Part shown: positions 9,004 to 17,438 of the stretch, one piece after another
How positions within the stretch are numbered: the first letter of the stretch is position 1
Layout: the number at the start of each line of letters is the position of its first letter
NCBI RefSeq assembly: GCF_031582965.1
Contig: NZ_CP134049.1
Location: 1,054,001 to 1,118,000 of the forward strand
Length of the DNA stretch: 64,000 nt
Reading direction: 5' to 3'
Origin: Bacillus sp. NEB1478
GTDB taxonomy: Bacteria; Bacillota; Bacilli; Bacillales; Fictibacillaceae
Translations under genes and position numbers: made by a program
Notes under the pieces: generated by a model
Seen by the model: the letters and a program-made list of their open reading frames with translations, nothing else
Database searches by the model: none
Told to the model about the DNA's origin: nothing

Positions 9004-11637
9004 ATGTTTCAGATAGAAGATCGAGTAGAGATTAACACATTATTTAATGGATTTCTCGATATGATGTTTTTAATGAAGATAGATGAACATAACCAGTTTC
9101 AATATGCTGCTGCCAACGATTCTGCATTACAATTTGCAGGTCTTACGCGGGATGTAATGGGAAAGCGCATGCAAGACGTGCTAAATGAAGAACTGGCTAA
9201 TAAATTGCAAAGTTTCTATGAAGAGACCTTATTCTTACAAAAACCACTGAATTTCCAAACAGAAACAATGAACAATGGAAATTTGCAGGTTGCTGAAACA
9301 TACATTACTCCCATTCAAAATAAAGAAGGAAAATGTACCTATCTGCTTGCCACTGTAAAGGACCTTACAGAAACGAAAATGATGGCAGCGAAATTAGAAA
9401 AATCAGAAGAACAGTATCGGCTTCTATATGCTGAACAAAAAAATGTGGAATCCCAGTTAATTGGCCAAAAATTGATATTAGAAATGATTGCGAAAGGCAG
9501 TAATCTGCAAGATGTCTTTACTGCAATCTCACTTAATTTTGAAGCGGCAATGCCGCAATCAGAAGTGTGTATACACCTTGCGAATGAACGAGACCGGAAA
9601 TTAGAATATGCCTTTTCTAGCAAGTTACCAGAAACATTTATTCGTGAAATACATCAGATTGAGATAAGTCCTGTGGAAGAGAGCTGCGGTCGAGCCGCTT
9701 ATACATACACACCCGTAATTTTAAAAGACATTGCGAACGAACTGAAAAATGATAAGAAGAAAAAGATGGCACTAAAGAACGGAGTAAAAGCTTGCTGGAG
9801 TCATCCTATTCTCTCTTCGTCAAATCAGTTATTAGGAATTCTTGCTGTTTACTTTAATCATCCTGCTGCACCTGAAGAAAAAGAATGGCGAACGATGGAA
9901 GCCTTCACTCATTTGGCGGGGCTTGCTATTGAGCAAAAACAAAAAGAAGAGGCTTTAAGAAAAAGTGAAGCGAAATTCAGAGCGATGACTGAAAATGTAA
10001 CAGATTTAATTGTTACGCTGGATACTTCGGGAAAGGTAAAATATACATCCCCTTCTTATCGGCATATCTTTGGTATTGAGGCGAATCTAGGAAACTCTTT
10101 TCTTACATACACGCATCCAGATGACATTGACTTTGTTTCAAAAATGTTTTTAAAGCTTTTAAGGGATAAAAAGCCACTAGAAGTACAATTTCGATATATG
10201 CATGAAAATGGGGAATATATCACGATTGAGGCAAGAGCCATGCCTGTGTTAAAAGGTTCTGGAGAGATTGAAAATATAGTGGTTGTAGCAAGGGATATTA
10301 CAAAAAGAAACAAACATGAAGAAGTAATTAAAAAAATGGCGTATTATGACCAGCTGACAGGACTGCCAAATAGGAGGTCCTTCTCAGAAGAGTTTGAGAG
10401 TTTCCTGAGTAAGGCAGAGGAAAATAATCAGCAAGTAGGCGTATTGTTCTTAGATATAGACCGTTTTAAATTTATTAACGATTCTCTTGGCCATACATTT
10501 GGTGATCTTGTCTTAAAAGAGGTTTCTTTAAGGCTGAAGAAATTCACAAAAGGTTCTGGAAGAATTTATCGAATGAGCGGTGATGAATTTACCATTATTC
10601 TTGAGGATATAAATCTTTCAAAAATGAACCAAAACATGCATCAGCTATTAAATCTTTTTTCTGAACCTATATATATTATGGAAGAAATGATTCGGATCAC
10701 AGCGAGTATTGGCATTTCAGTTTATCCGTGTGACAGTTATGATCCAAATGTATTATTAAGAAATGCAGACCTTGCCATGTACAGAGCAAAAGAAAACGGG
10801 AAAAATACATACCAATACTATCAAAGTGGATTCAACAATAACAGTTATGAACGGTTATTGATGGAAAATGAACTGCATAATGCTATAGAAAATCATGAGC
10901 TGGTTTTGCATTACCAGCCTCGCTATTCCATTGAAAATGACAAAATATTAGCAGTAGAAGCACTTATTCGCTGGAATCATCCGCGCTGGGGGATGATCTC
11001 TCCAGGTGAATTTATTCCGCTAGCTGAAGAAACAGGGTTAATCACTAAAATAGGTGCATGGGTTATCGAAACAGCTTGCAAGCAAACAAAAGAGTGGATG
11101 GAAAAAGGATTTTCGAATGTGAAAATGGCGGTAAACTTGTCTGCACGTCAATTTTTACAAAGAGATTTAGTCGCATTCATACAATCTGTTATACAAAAAA
11201 CAGGTATCCCTCCACAGTTATTAGAACTTGAAATAACTGAAAGTACATTAATGAAATATGAGGAAACAATCTTTTTTACAATCGATCAATTGAAGGAAAT
11301 GGGTGTGCAATTTGCCTTGGATGACTTTGGTACGGGCTATTCTTCATTAGGGTATCTAAAGAAGTTTCGGATCGATACATTAAAAATTGATCAGTCTTTT
11401 GTAAGGGGAATAGGAACCGAAACAGATGATTCTGCAATTGCAACAGCGATAATCACATTAGCTCACTCATTGAAAATGAATGTAGTAGCTGAAGGTGTAG
11501 AAACAGAACAACAATATCTTTATTTAAAAGAGCAGCTATGTAATGAAATTCAAGGATTTTATAAATGCCGGCCGATGGAAGCTTCAAAAATTGAAGTGTT
11601 AATCTCAAAAAATAGGAACACTTTTGATAAAAAGTAG
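9004..11637 (+). CDS. PAS-GAF-PAS-GGDEF-EAL cyclic-di-GMP enzyme
   Basis: An 877-residue soluble protein. Order: PAS about 15-125, a coiled linker with KSEEQYRLLYAEQ, GAF about 150-310, PAS about 322-440, GGDEF about 447-605, EAL about 620-870. The GGDEF motif reads SGDEF (525-529), so the first Gly is Ser while the Asp/Glu pair is kept. The EAL motif at 652-654 is intact, as are LDDFGTGYSSL and the EITES metal-binding segments, so phosphodiesterase activity is likely; cyclase activity is uncertain. No membrane segment, so it senses a cytoplasmic signal. ATG follows AGGAG by 8 bases. It is monocistronic. Confidence 0.93.
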   Translation: MFQIEDRVEINTLFNGFLDMMFLMKIDEHNQFQYAAANDSALQFAGLTRDVMGKRMQDVLNEELANKLQSFYEETLFLQKPLNFQTETMNNGNLQVAETYITPIQNKEGKCTYLLATVKDLTETKMMAAKLEKSEEQYRLLYAEQKNVESQLIGQKLILEMIAKGSNLQDVFTAISLNFEAAMPQSEVCIHLANERDRKLEYAFSSKLPETFIREIHQIEISPVEESCGRAAYTYTPVILKDIANELKNDKKKKMALKNGVKACWSHPILSSSNQLLGILAVYFNHPAAPEEKEWRTMEAFTHLAGLAIEQKQKEEALRKSEAKFRAMTENVTDLIVTLDTSGKVKYTSPSYRHIFGIEANLGNSFLTYTHPDDIDFVSKMFLKLLRDKKPLEVQFRYMHENGEYITIEARAMPVLKGSGEIENIVVVARDITKRNKHEEVIKKMAYYDQLTGLPNRRSFSEEFESFLSKAEENNQQVGVLFLDIDRFKFINDSLGHTFGDLVLKEVSLRLKKFTKGSGRIYRMSGDEFTIILEDINLSKMNQNMHQLLNLFSEPIYIMEEMIRITASIGISVYPCDSYDPNVLLRNADLAMYRAKENGKNTYQYYQSGFNNNSYERLLMENELHNAIENHELVLHYQPRYSIENDKILAVEALIRWNHPRWGMISPGEFIPLAEETGLITKIGAWVIETACKQTKEWMEKGFSNVKMAVNLSARQFLQRDLVAFIQSVIQKTGIPPQLLELEITESTLMKYEETIFFTIDQLKEMGVQFALDDFGTGYSSLGYLKKFRIDTLKIDQSFVRGIGTETDDSAIATAIITLAHSLKMNVVAEGVETEQQYLYLKEQLCNEIQGFYKCRPMEASKIEVLISKNRNTFDKK

Positions 11638-11743
11638 ATTGATGAGAAGGATTGTAACGAATGAGTTGATCCAAAATGACGCTGATTGGCAGACTTTTTG
11701 GATCTTTTTGTTTTTTTTACTAAGTTTTCACTTAGAAATAACC

Positions 11744-11848
11744 TAATCCAACGAGTTTTAACATTAATCCAACGGGTTTTGTACTTAATCCAACGGATTT
11801 TGCCAATAATCCAACAAGAATTACCGATAATTCAACGAGTTTTTCTTA
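11744..11848. repeat. Five tandem 21-nt repeats
   Basis: Five units of exactly 21 bases each start TAATCCAAC (the last TAATTCAAC), followed by a G/A-G-TTTT block and five variable bases. They fill the space after the GGDEF-EAL gene and before the convergent TrkA_C gene. Because 21 is a multiple of three, one frame reads as a pseudo-heptad LIQRVLT series. I do not regard that frame as a gene, because it has no ribosome site and the unit boundaries are in DNA. Confidence 0.9.
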
Positions 11849-11895
11849 AATACTCCCGAATTGAAAAAATACGACAAACGCAGACCACAGTTTAA

Positions 11896-11931
11896 AACTA
11901 AAAAAGAGGCATAAGGTCTGCCTCTTTAGTT
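11896..11931. terminator. Bidirectional terminator between convergent genes
   Basis: ACTAAA-AAGAGGCA pairs with TGCCTCTTTAGT. A run of T or A lies on each side, so it can end transcription from either the GGDEF-EAL gene or the TrkA_C gene. Confidence 0.82.
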
Positions 11932-11939
11932 ATAATACT

Positions 11940-12629
11940 TTAATCTTTATTGTTATTATTTAGTTCATCCATTTCATCCTTAAACCGATTTGAAATCTCC
12001 TTTTCACTGCCGTATAAGAAAACGATGTCGCCTTCCTGGATTGAAGTAGAAGAAGCGTCTTTTCGGATTGTGATATCCCCTCGTTTAATAAATAACGCAA
12101 TTAAATCATCATCTTGTTTGGTTACATCACCTAATGTTTTTCCGATTATAGAAGAATTATCATGGATAGGGAGTTCCAAAACGATATCATTTTCTTCCAT
12201 AAACAAGACCTCACGGATAGGCAGATCACGTAAACTGTAATTTTTATGTAAACGCTTTTTAAACTTTTTTTGGAGCTTTTTCCTTAAACCCGGTATGGTT
12301 AAGATAATATAAATACCAACTAAGACTAAAAATATAATTCCTAGTTCAATAGAGCGGAATTCGTTAGATAATATATTACTGATAGAGGAGATCACGACAG
12401 CTAACGAGAAGACACCAAATAAAATAAGAAAAGTACTAAGGCGTCTTCGGATCGGATGTCCTAGTATTAGCTCGGACTCACCTGTAGTAAAACCAGTAGC
12501 AGTAAACATAGATATAACCTGGAAACGGGCGACCTCTTTTTTTAGACCAGTAAGAGTAAATAAAAGAACGTTAATTTCAATAACAATTGCAATGATTGCA
12601 AAATAGAGCAAAGTAAATAAAAGCCCCAT
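11940..12629 (-). CDS. Membrane protein with C-terminal TrkA_C (RCK_C) domain
   Basis: 229 residues. Three or four transmembrane segments cover about 1-115 (first MGLLFTLLYFAIIAIVIEI), then a basic stretch (RKKLQKKFKKRLHK), then a TrkA_C domain at about 140-220 (GKTLGDVTKQDDDLIALFIK and GDIVFLYGSEKEI). TrkA_C domains bind ligands and in KtrA/KtrC and CpaA they bind c-di-AMP. There is no TrkA_N nucleotide-binding part and no recognisable channel filter, so this is not a standard potassium channel. The function is unknown. A c-di-AMP riboswitch lies 1.7 kb away. Confidence 0.8.
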   Translation of the reverse strand: MGLLFTLLYFAIIAIVIEINVLLFTLTGLKKEVARFQVISMFTATGFTTGESELILGHPIRRRLSTFLILFGVFSLAVVISSISNILSNEFRSIELGIIFLVLVGIYIILTIPGLRKKLQKKFKKRLHKNYSLRDLPIREVLFMEENDIVLELPIHDNSSIIGKTLGDVTKQDDDLIALFIKRGDITIRKDASSTSIQEGDIVFLYGSEKEISNRFKDEMDELNNNNKD

Positions 12630-12690
12630 TTATACACCTCCATAAATTTCTGCTATTGCATTTATACCCTTAGACTTAAAGAATTAACAA

Positions 12691-12714
12691 TGAAACAAGT
12701 TTGAACTCGTTTCA
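12691..12714. promoter_or_regulatory. Imperfect 24-bp palindrome in a divergent promoter region
   Basis: TGAAACAAGTTT followed by GAACTCGTTTCA matches its own reverse complement at 20 of 24 positions, with perfect TGAAAC/GTTTCA ends. It lies between the divergent TrkA_C gene and a small membrane-protein gene, where an operator for either could sit. No regulator is known to me for this motif. Confidence 0.4.
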
Positions 12715-12761
12715 TAAAGATGTTTCCTCTCTCATATAGTTCGGTATAGGAGGGGATTAAT

Positions 12762-12920
12762 TTGACTGGTTTTTTAATTACCTTGTTACCGGCAGGACTA
12801 TTATGTGGAGGAGTTGCTTTACTCATACATTCTTTAACGAGAAAAGATACACATCACTATGATAAAGAAAATTTATGGTCAGACTTTGATCTTGAACCAG
12901 AGGATTATCATATGAAATAA
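12762..12920 (+). CDS. Small membrane protein (52 residues)
   Basis: Starts at TTG 12762 behind AGGAGGGG. It reads MTGFLITLLPAGLLCGGVAL, a single transmembrane helix, then an acidic/His tail (HHYDKENLWSDFDLEPEDYH). The perfect ribosome site and helix support a real gene. No family is recognised. It is divergent from the TrkA_C gene and upstream of the SGNH hydrolase. Confidence 0.65.
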   Translation: MTGFLITLLPAGLLCGGVALLIHSLTRKDTHHYDKENLWSDFDLEPEDYHMK

Positions 12921-13000
12921 CACATTCAGCACTTGATATTTTCCCTCGTTATGGTAAAAAGTAATAAAACAAAACAATTAACTAGAATTGAGGGCATAAC

Positions 13001-13738
13001 GTGCGGAAGGTTTCAAAAAAATGGTTATTAGGCGGAGCAGCTCTCTCTGTAATACTCTTTATTGTTTTCCAAGTGTTTGGACAAACTGATGAAACAAGCG
13101 GACAAGAAAGAAATCAGCCGATAAAAATTGTCGCACTAGGAGATTCGTTAACGTATGGAGTTGGTGATCCAACCAGGTTAGGTTACATTGGAGTGGTTCG
13201 AAATAATATCCGAAAACAAACAGGAAGAAATGTTATTTTAAATAACTTTGGTATAAGCGGTCAGCGATCTGATCAGCTGCTGCATCAATTAAATAACGGT
13301 GTTGTTATTAAGGCATTAAAACAAGCGGATTATGTTTTTGTATTTATTGGGACAAATGATTTCAGGCGTGCAGCAGGCTGGAATTTTAGACAGCTTCCGA
13401 AAGAACCGATTTTGCTTGGTCAAGAAAAATTAAGAAAAAATCTCACTACAACATTAAAGACAGTAAGAAAAAATAATTCTTTTGCTCAAATTTATGTGCT
13501 GGGTCTATACAATCCATATTTTGGAGAAGAGTACGATCCAGATGCTCCTAATGTCATCCGGGGATGGAACGATACAATACTGAGTGTTAGCAAAGAAAGC
13601 ACATTAACAAAATACGTATCAACTTATGAGCTGTATGAAAATATTGAGAAAGAAATGTATTTTTCAGACACGCTCCATCCCAATAGAAGAGGTTATTTAA
13701 GGATGGGGAACTGGGTTTATAAACAATGGAAACCGTAA
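13001..13738 (+). CDS. SGNH/GDSL hydrolase, YpmR-like, membrane-anchored
   Basis: A 245-residue esterase/lipase-type hydrolase. It has an N-terminal signal anchor at about 7-27 (WLLGGAALSVILFIVFQVF). Block I is ALGDSLTYGVGD (nucleophile Ser), block II is NFGISGQ, block III is IGTNDF and block V is DTLHPNRRGY (catalytic Asp/His), so the active site is complete. The start is GTG at 13001. It resembles B. subtilis YpmR and probably acts outside the membrane on an unknown ester. Its own terminator follows. Confidence 0.88.
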   Translation: MRKVSKKWLLGGAALSVILFIVFQVFGQTDETSGQERNQPIKIVALGDSLTYGVGDPTRLGYIGVVRNNIRKQTGRNVILNNFGISGQRSDQLLHQLNNGVVIKALKQADYVFVFIGTNDFRRAAGWNFRQLPKEPILLGQEKLRKNLTTTLKTVRKNNSFAQIYVLGLYNPYFGEEYDPDAPNVIRGWNDTILSVSKESTLTKYVSTYELYENIEKEMYFSDTLHPNRRGYLRMGNWVYKQWKP

Positions 13739-13765
13739 TTTCACCTAAACCTTATCCAAAAAAAT

Positions 13766-13818
13766 AGCTGACTCTATTAAGACCATTGTATATACGTCTT
13801 GTGAGTCAGCTTTTTTTA
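13766..13818 (+). terminator. Terminator after the SGNH hydrolase gene
   Basis: AGCTGACTC pairs with GAGTCAGCT, closing a long loop that contains a second small stem (AAGAC/GTCTT). It is followed by a run of seven T. Confidence 0.85.
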
Positions 13819-13904
13819 TTTATTAGCTCTTTTAAACGGCTTTGTTGTTTGGAATGAAGGTTGCGTCACTTCCTATGGAAAATTAACAATACTAGTTAAC
13901 AGAG

Positions 13905-14099
13905 TTATTTTTTAAATGTAGCGTCCAATTTACCGTTCATATCAATTAAGAACCCAATTTCTCGGCCTAATAATTCCCCAAGTTCTTTTGCTTTTTTTTC
14001 ACTTTCATTCTTTATTTGTTCTATTGTAAGTTCACCTTTTAATTTTGAAGCTCCAACGATAATGCTTAAATCACCTTTTTCATAAAATACAATTTTCAT
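13905..14099 (-). CDS. Small soluble protein of unknown function (64 residues)
   Basis: Reads MKIVFYEKGDLSIIVGASKL then a Lys/Glu-rich amphipathic helix and GREIGFLIDMNGKLDATFKK. GGGAGGT lies 6 bases before the ATG, a strong site. No transmembrane segment and no known family. It stands alone between two terminated genes. Confidence 0.68.
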   Translation of the reverse strand: MKIVFYEKGDLSIIVGASKLKGELTIEQIKNESEKKAKELGELLGREIGFLIDMNGKLDATFKK

Positions 14100-14237
14100 A
14101 TTTATACCTCCCTGAAAATAAAACCTTTTACATATTTCGCTGTTTTCTACATGCTTATGGGGTAAGAGAAAGAATTTGGAAAAACATTCATAATGGCTTA
14201 ATTGTATAAAATGGCATAATTATGCATTCGACAAATC

Positions 14238-14267
14238 TTGACAAATTTTTATATATGTTGATAGAAT
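14238..14267 (+). promoter_or_regulatory. SigA-type promoter of the riboswitch-symporter unit
   Basis: TTGACA at 14238-14243 and TAGAAT at 14262-14267 are separated by 18 bases. The predicted start of RNA near 14274 is just ahead of the c-di-AMP aptamer. The 130 bases before it hold no recognisable feature. Confidence 0.7.
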
Positions 14268-14285
14268 TAAAGCATAATAATATGA

Positions 14286-14445
14286 TTCGCTGAATTCTTC
14301 TGTTCTATTCTGAACATGAAGAAACGGGGGAACCAACTTTGGCATCTAGCCTTGGGATGAATTTGTTATATACAAAAGGGATAACTCTCAATTTCCTAAT
14401 CCGACAGCTAACCTCGTAAGCGTTTTTGGAGAGAGACTTTATACA
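14286..14445 (+). ncRNA. c-di-AMP riboswitch (ydaO/yuaA class)
   Basis: The core matches the ydaO motif in order: CGGGGGAACCAA, then GGGATGAAT, then CCGACAGCTAACCTCGTAAGC, then GGAGAGA. In characterised members c-di-AMP binding stops transcription of potassium, osmolyte and cell-wall genes. Here it precedes a dicarboxylate/amino-acid symporter. The exact ends are approximate. A terminator follows at 14476. Confidence 0.92.
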
Positions 14446-14475
14446 TGGGCTAAGTCTGTGTATTGCGGTATATTC

Positions 14476-14512
14476 CCACGGAAAATTTGTCTCTTTTTTT
14501 CGTGGTTTTTTA
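14476..14512 (+). terminator. Expression-platform terminator of the c-di-AMP riboswitch
   Basis: CCACGGAAAA pairs with TTTTTTCGTGG (one bulge), followed by TTTTTTATTT. It is placed about 30 bases after the aptamer and about 95 bases before the symporter start, so it fits ligand-controlled termination. Confidence 0.75.
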
Positions 14513-14605
14513 TTTGCCGGCATGATTATAGCATGTATAAGAGCATCCTCCGTACTATGACTATAGGGATAATAGTTAGAAAAATTCGAAAAAGGGGATG
14601 AGTCC

Positions 14606-15844
14606 ATGAAATTGTCAACGAAGATTTTGATTGCTCTGGCATTGGGGGTTATTGCAGGTCTAATTTTAAATATTGCAGCACCCGATGTATTCTCAACATT
14701 GGATAAATTTTTATTAAAACCGGTTGGAACATTATTCTTAAACTTAATTAAAATGCTTGTAGTACCTATTGTGTTTTTTTCAATCGTTCTTGGAACAGCC
14801 GGGCTTGGTGACCCTAAAAAGCTAGGACGTATTGGGGCGAAAACAGTTGGATACTTCCTTGCTACTACAACGATCGCTATTATCATCGCAATGGCGTTAG
14901 CACTTATTTTTAAACCAGGTGCTGGTGACTTCAAAACAGAAGGAGCAAAATTCACAGCTGAAAAAGCTCCTGCCGTAACAGATACTTTATTAGGAATTAT
15001 CCCTACTAATCCTATTCAAGCGATGGCTGAAGGGAATATGCTCCAAATTATTGCGTTTTCAGTTTTTGTAGGATTTGCATTAACAATGCTAGGCAGTAAG
15101 ACAAAAGGAGTTATGAGCTTAATTGAACAAGGTAATGAGATTATGATGTACCTTGTTAATGTAGTCATGAAATTTGCTCCATATGGCGCATTTGCGCTAA
15201 TTGCTTCTGCTATCGGAAGCCAGGGTATGAATGCTATAAAAGCAATGGGACTTTATATGATTATCGTAATTGCGGCACTTGCTCTTCATTCTGTTATCAC
15301 GTATGGCGGTTCGATTGTCCTATTTGCTAAGAAAAATCCTCTTTGGTTCTTTAAAGGATTTGCGCCTGCCATGTCTGTGGCATTCAGTACTTCGAGTTCA
15401 AACGCAACACTTCCGATTTCTATGAAAACAGCTCAAGAAAATTTAGGCGTACGTAAGTCGGTTAGTGGATTTGTTCAGCCTCTTGGTGCAACGATTAATA
15501 TGGATGGAACTGCCATCATGCAAGGGGTTGCGACGATTTTTATCGCCCAGGTTTATAATGTAGATTTGAGTATCAGTTCATTGCTTACTGTAATCCTGAC
15601 TGCTGTTTTAGCAAGTATTGGTACAGCTGGAGTTCCTGGTGTAGGATTGATCATGCTTGCAATGGTTCTTAACTCTGTTGGTCTACCTGTAGAAGGTATA
15701 GCCTTAATCCTTGGAGTTGATCGTTTGCTGGATATGTTAAGAACTGCAGTTAATATTACTGGAGACGCAGCCTGTGCAGTCATCGTTGATAAAGGCGAAG
15801 ATAAACATGCAGTCTCAACTAAAACTTCTGAAGTCAGTGCTTAA
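14606..15844 (+). CDS. Dicarboxylate/amino acid:cation symporter (GltT/GltP family)
   Basis: A 412-residue DAACS-family transporter of normal length, with eight membrane helices and two re-entrant loops. The first serine-rich hairpin (STSSSNATLPISM) and the NMDGTA sodium/substrate motif are intact, as is the final DRLLDMLRTAVNITGD segment. Family substrates are glutamate, aspartate or C4-dicarboxylates; which one cannot be told here. ATG at 14606 follows AAAGGGGATG. The gene lies behind a c-di-AMP riboswitch, so uptake probably drops when c-di-AMP (a potassium/osmotic signal) is high. Confidence 0.93.
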   Translation: MKLSTKILIALALGVIAGLILNIAAPDVFSTLDKFLLKPVGTLFLNLIKMLVVPIVFFSIVLGTAGLGDPKKLGRIGAKTVGYFLATTTIAIIIAMALALIFKPGAGDFKTEGAKFTAEKAPAVTDTLLGIIPTNPIQAMAEGNMLQIIAFSVFVGFALTMLGSKTKGVMSLIEQGNEIMMYLVNVVMKFAPYGAFALIASAIGSQGMNAIKAMGLYMIIVIAALALHSVITYGGSIVLFAKKNPLWFFKGFAPAMSVAFSTSSSNATLPISMKTAQENLGVRKSVSGFVQPLGATINMDGTAIMQGVATIFIAQVYNVDLSISSLLTVILTAVLASIGTAGVPGVGLIMLAMVLNSVGLPVEGIALILGVDRLLDMLRTAVNITGDAACAVIVDKGEDKHAVSTKTSEVSA

Positions 15845-15847
15845 AAG

Positions 15848-15882
15848 AAAGCTGCGGGGTGAAATTCCCTGCAGCTTTTTCT
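15848..15882 (+). terminator. Terminator after the symporter gene
   Basis: AAAGCTGCGGG pairs with CCCTGCAGCTTT (one bulge) and is followed by TTCTTTTT. Confidence 0.88.
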
Positions 15883-16018
15883 TTTTGTAATGACATTAAT
15901 GGCGAATTTAATAGAAACTAAGAACTGCTTTTTTAAGAAATTGAGTAAAAAAATGTAAGGTAAGATAAAATTCATGTTAAAATATGAAGATACATACTAA
16001 TGTGTCGGAGTGATTTCG

Positions 16019-16705
16019 TTGGAAAAATGGTTAGATTTATTCTTACTGGCAAGCAAAATTATATGGGTTCAAATAAAAACAGCAGTTTATCCAATTAAAG
16101 AGCTTTTAGAAAGCGGCATGAACTCGTTTTGGTTTGTTTTCGGAATCACAATACTTTCAGGAATCATCTTATTTGAAGTGTTAAGCAAAATGATAACTTT
16201 TTACCAATCACACAATTTTATTCACCGTAAAATAACATTTGAACATTCGAGAGATATCGAATACACTCTTTTCATTCAAAAATTATGGCAAAAAGAACGT
16301 TCCAAAGGGTTAGTAGGAAACGCGAAAACAGCGAAAAGCAAGTACCTTCAATTTAATGCTCAAGAGCGGCTATTTATTCAAAACTATCTTCAGCAAAGGT
16401 TGAAATTCTTGCGCAGCAATCAGCCACTCTTTTTATTAAGTGCATTATTTATAGGATTGATTTCAAGTATTTTAGCAGGTGTTCTGCCAATTAATGCTAT
16501 GAAATTTACTGCAGAAAGTACAGTGAAAACCATGCTGTTTTTACTGGTTTGGCTTTTTATTATGCAAACAAAATATGTTTCAATGAAAAAACAAGCTTAT
16601 CATCATCTTGCATGGATGCAGGAAACAAATCGAACGGTTCCAATTGATTTAATGGATGTTGATGCAGCAGTTTCCGTAGAAAATGAAATCAACCCTTCGT
16701 ATTAA
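16019..16705 (+). CDS. Membrane protein of unknown function (228 residues)
   Basis: Reads MEKWLDLFLLASKIIWVQIK. There is a helix at about 35-55 (FWFVFGITILSGIILFEVL), a soluble basic region at 60-135, and paired helices at about 140-190 (LLSALFIGLISSILAGVLPI and VKTMLFLLVWLFIMQ). The TTG at 16019 is 8 bases after CGGAG; a GTG at 16010 overlaps the ribosome site and is less likely. No family recognised. Its end overlaps the convergent glycosylase gene by 4 bases. Confidence 0.75.
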   Translation: MEKWLDLFLLASKIIWVQIKTAVYPIKELLESGMNSFWFVFGITILSGIILFEVLSKMITFYQSHNFIHRKITFEHSRDIEYTLFIQKLWQKERSKGLVGNAKTAKSKYLQFNAQERLFIQNYLQQRLKFLRSNQPLFLLSALFIGLISSILAGVLPINAMKFTAESTVKTMLFLLVWLFIMQTKYVSMKKQAYHHLAWMQETNRTVPIDLMDVDAAVSVENEINPSY

Positions 16706-17292
16706 CGAGATACGTAAGGGTTGTTTTTTATCCAAAAACGATAGGGATAATGTACAGCATCTTCTGCATAAGCAATATTTATTCTGGGACCGGAACAAAT
16801 TTCTTTTTTATGGACGTTGATCCCTTCTTGTATTCTAATTTCACAGTTGTTAATTCGTAAGCCGCTATGTGCGAGCATAAATTTCATGCTTTTTGAAAGT
16901 TTGCCAGGACCGTTCGTAAGCTGTGCCTCTTTTTTTATTCCTAACCTTCTTTTCTTCATGATGTCGATTCCTTTTACAGGTTCGATAGCCCTTATTAAAA
17001 TCGCCTCTGGTTTATCCACTGGCCCGGAAACTATGTTAAAACATACGTGCATACCATAAATAAAGTACGTATAAATCGTACCTGCTTCATGGAACATGAC
17101 CTCTGTTCTAGCGGTTCTCCGGTTACCGAATGAATGTGCGGCCCTATCTTCAGGGCCTAAATATGCTTCAGTCTCCACGATGTAACCTGACGTAACTCCT
17201 TCCTCACTCTCATGGATGAGTTCCATACCTAGTAATTTTTGAGCCAGATCCAATGTCGGCATATCCCATAGATACTTTTTTTCTTCATGCAT
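16702..17292 (-). CDS. 3-methyladenine DNA glycosylase (AAG/MPG family)
   Basis: Removes alkylated purines in base-excision repair. The 196-residue protein matches the AAG/MPG single-domain fold: LAQKLLGMELIH, the IVETEAYLGPEDRAAHS segment with the catalytic Glu and His, TYFIYGMHVCFNIV and LTNGPGKLSKS. The B. subtilis counterpart is YxlJ. The ATG at 17292 is 9 bases from GAGGT; a Met six codons upstream lacks a site. Confidence 0.94.
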   Translation of the reverse strand: MHEEKKYLWDMPTLDLAQKLLGMELIHESEEGVTSGYIVETEAYLGPEDRAAHSFGNRRTARTEVMFHEAGTIYTYFIYGMHVCFNIVSGPVDKPEAILIRAIEPVKGIDIMKKRRLGIKKEAQLTNGPGKLSKSMKFMLAHSGLRINNCEIRIQEGINVHKKEICSGPRINIAYAEDAVHYPYRFWIKNNPYVSR

Positions 17293-17438
17293 GTATGACA
17301 AACCTCTCATCTATATAAACTACTATTAGGTTTTGCAATAATATGTTACCTTTTGTCGAAGTTTCTCAAACGTAAAAAAAAGGAAATTTAATGTTTATAA
17401 AGAAATTTTTAAGTAATATATATTAGGAGGCGTTCCAT

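Noticed and set aside
11686-11895. Open frame reading LIQRVLT-type heptads
   Set aside because: It is the translation of the 21-nt DNA repeat. It has no ribosome binding site and its periodicity follows from 21 being divisible by three.
14305-14955. Long antisense open frame (216 codons)
   Set aside because: It overlaps the c-di-AMP riboswitch and the start of the symporter on the opposite strand and resembles no protein family; a shadow frame.
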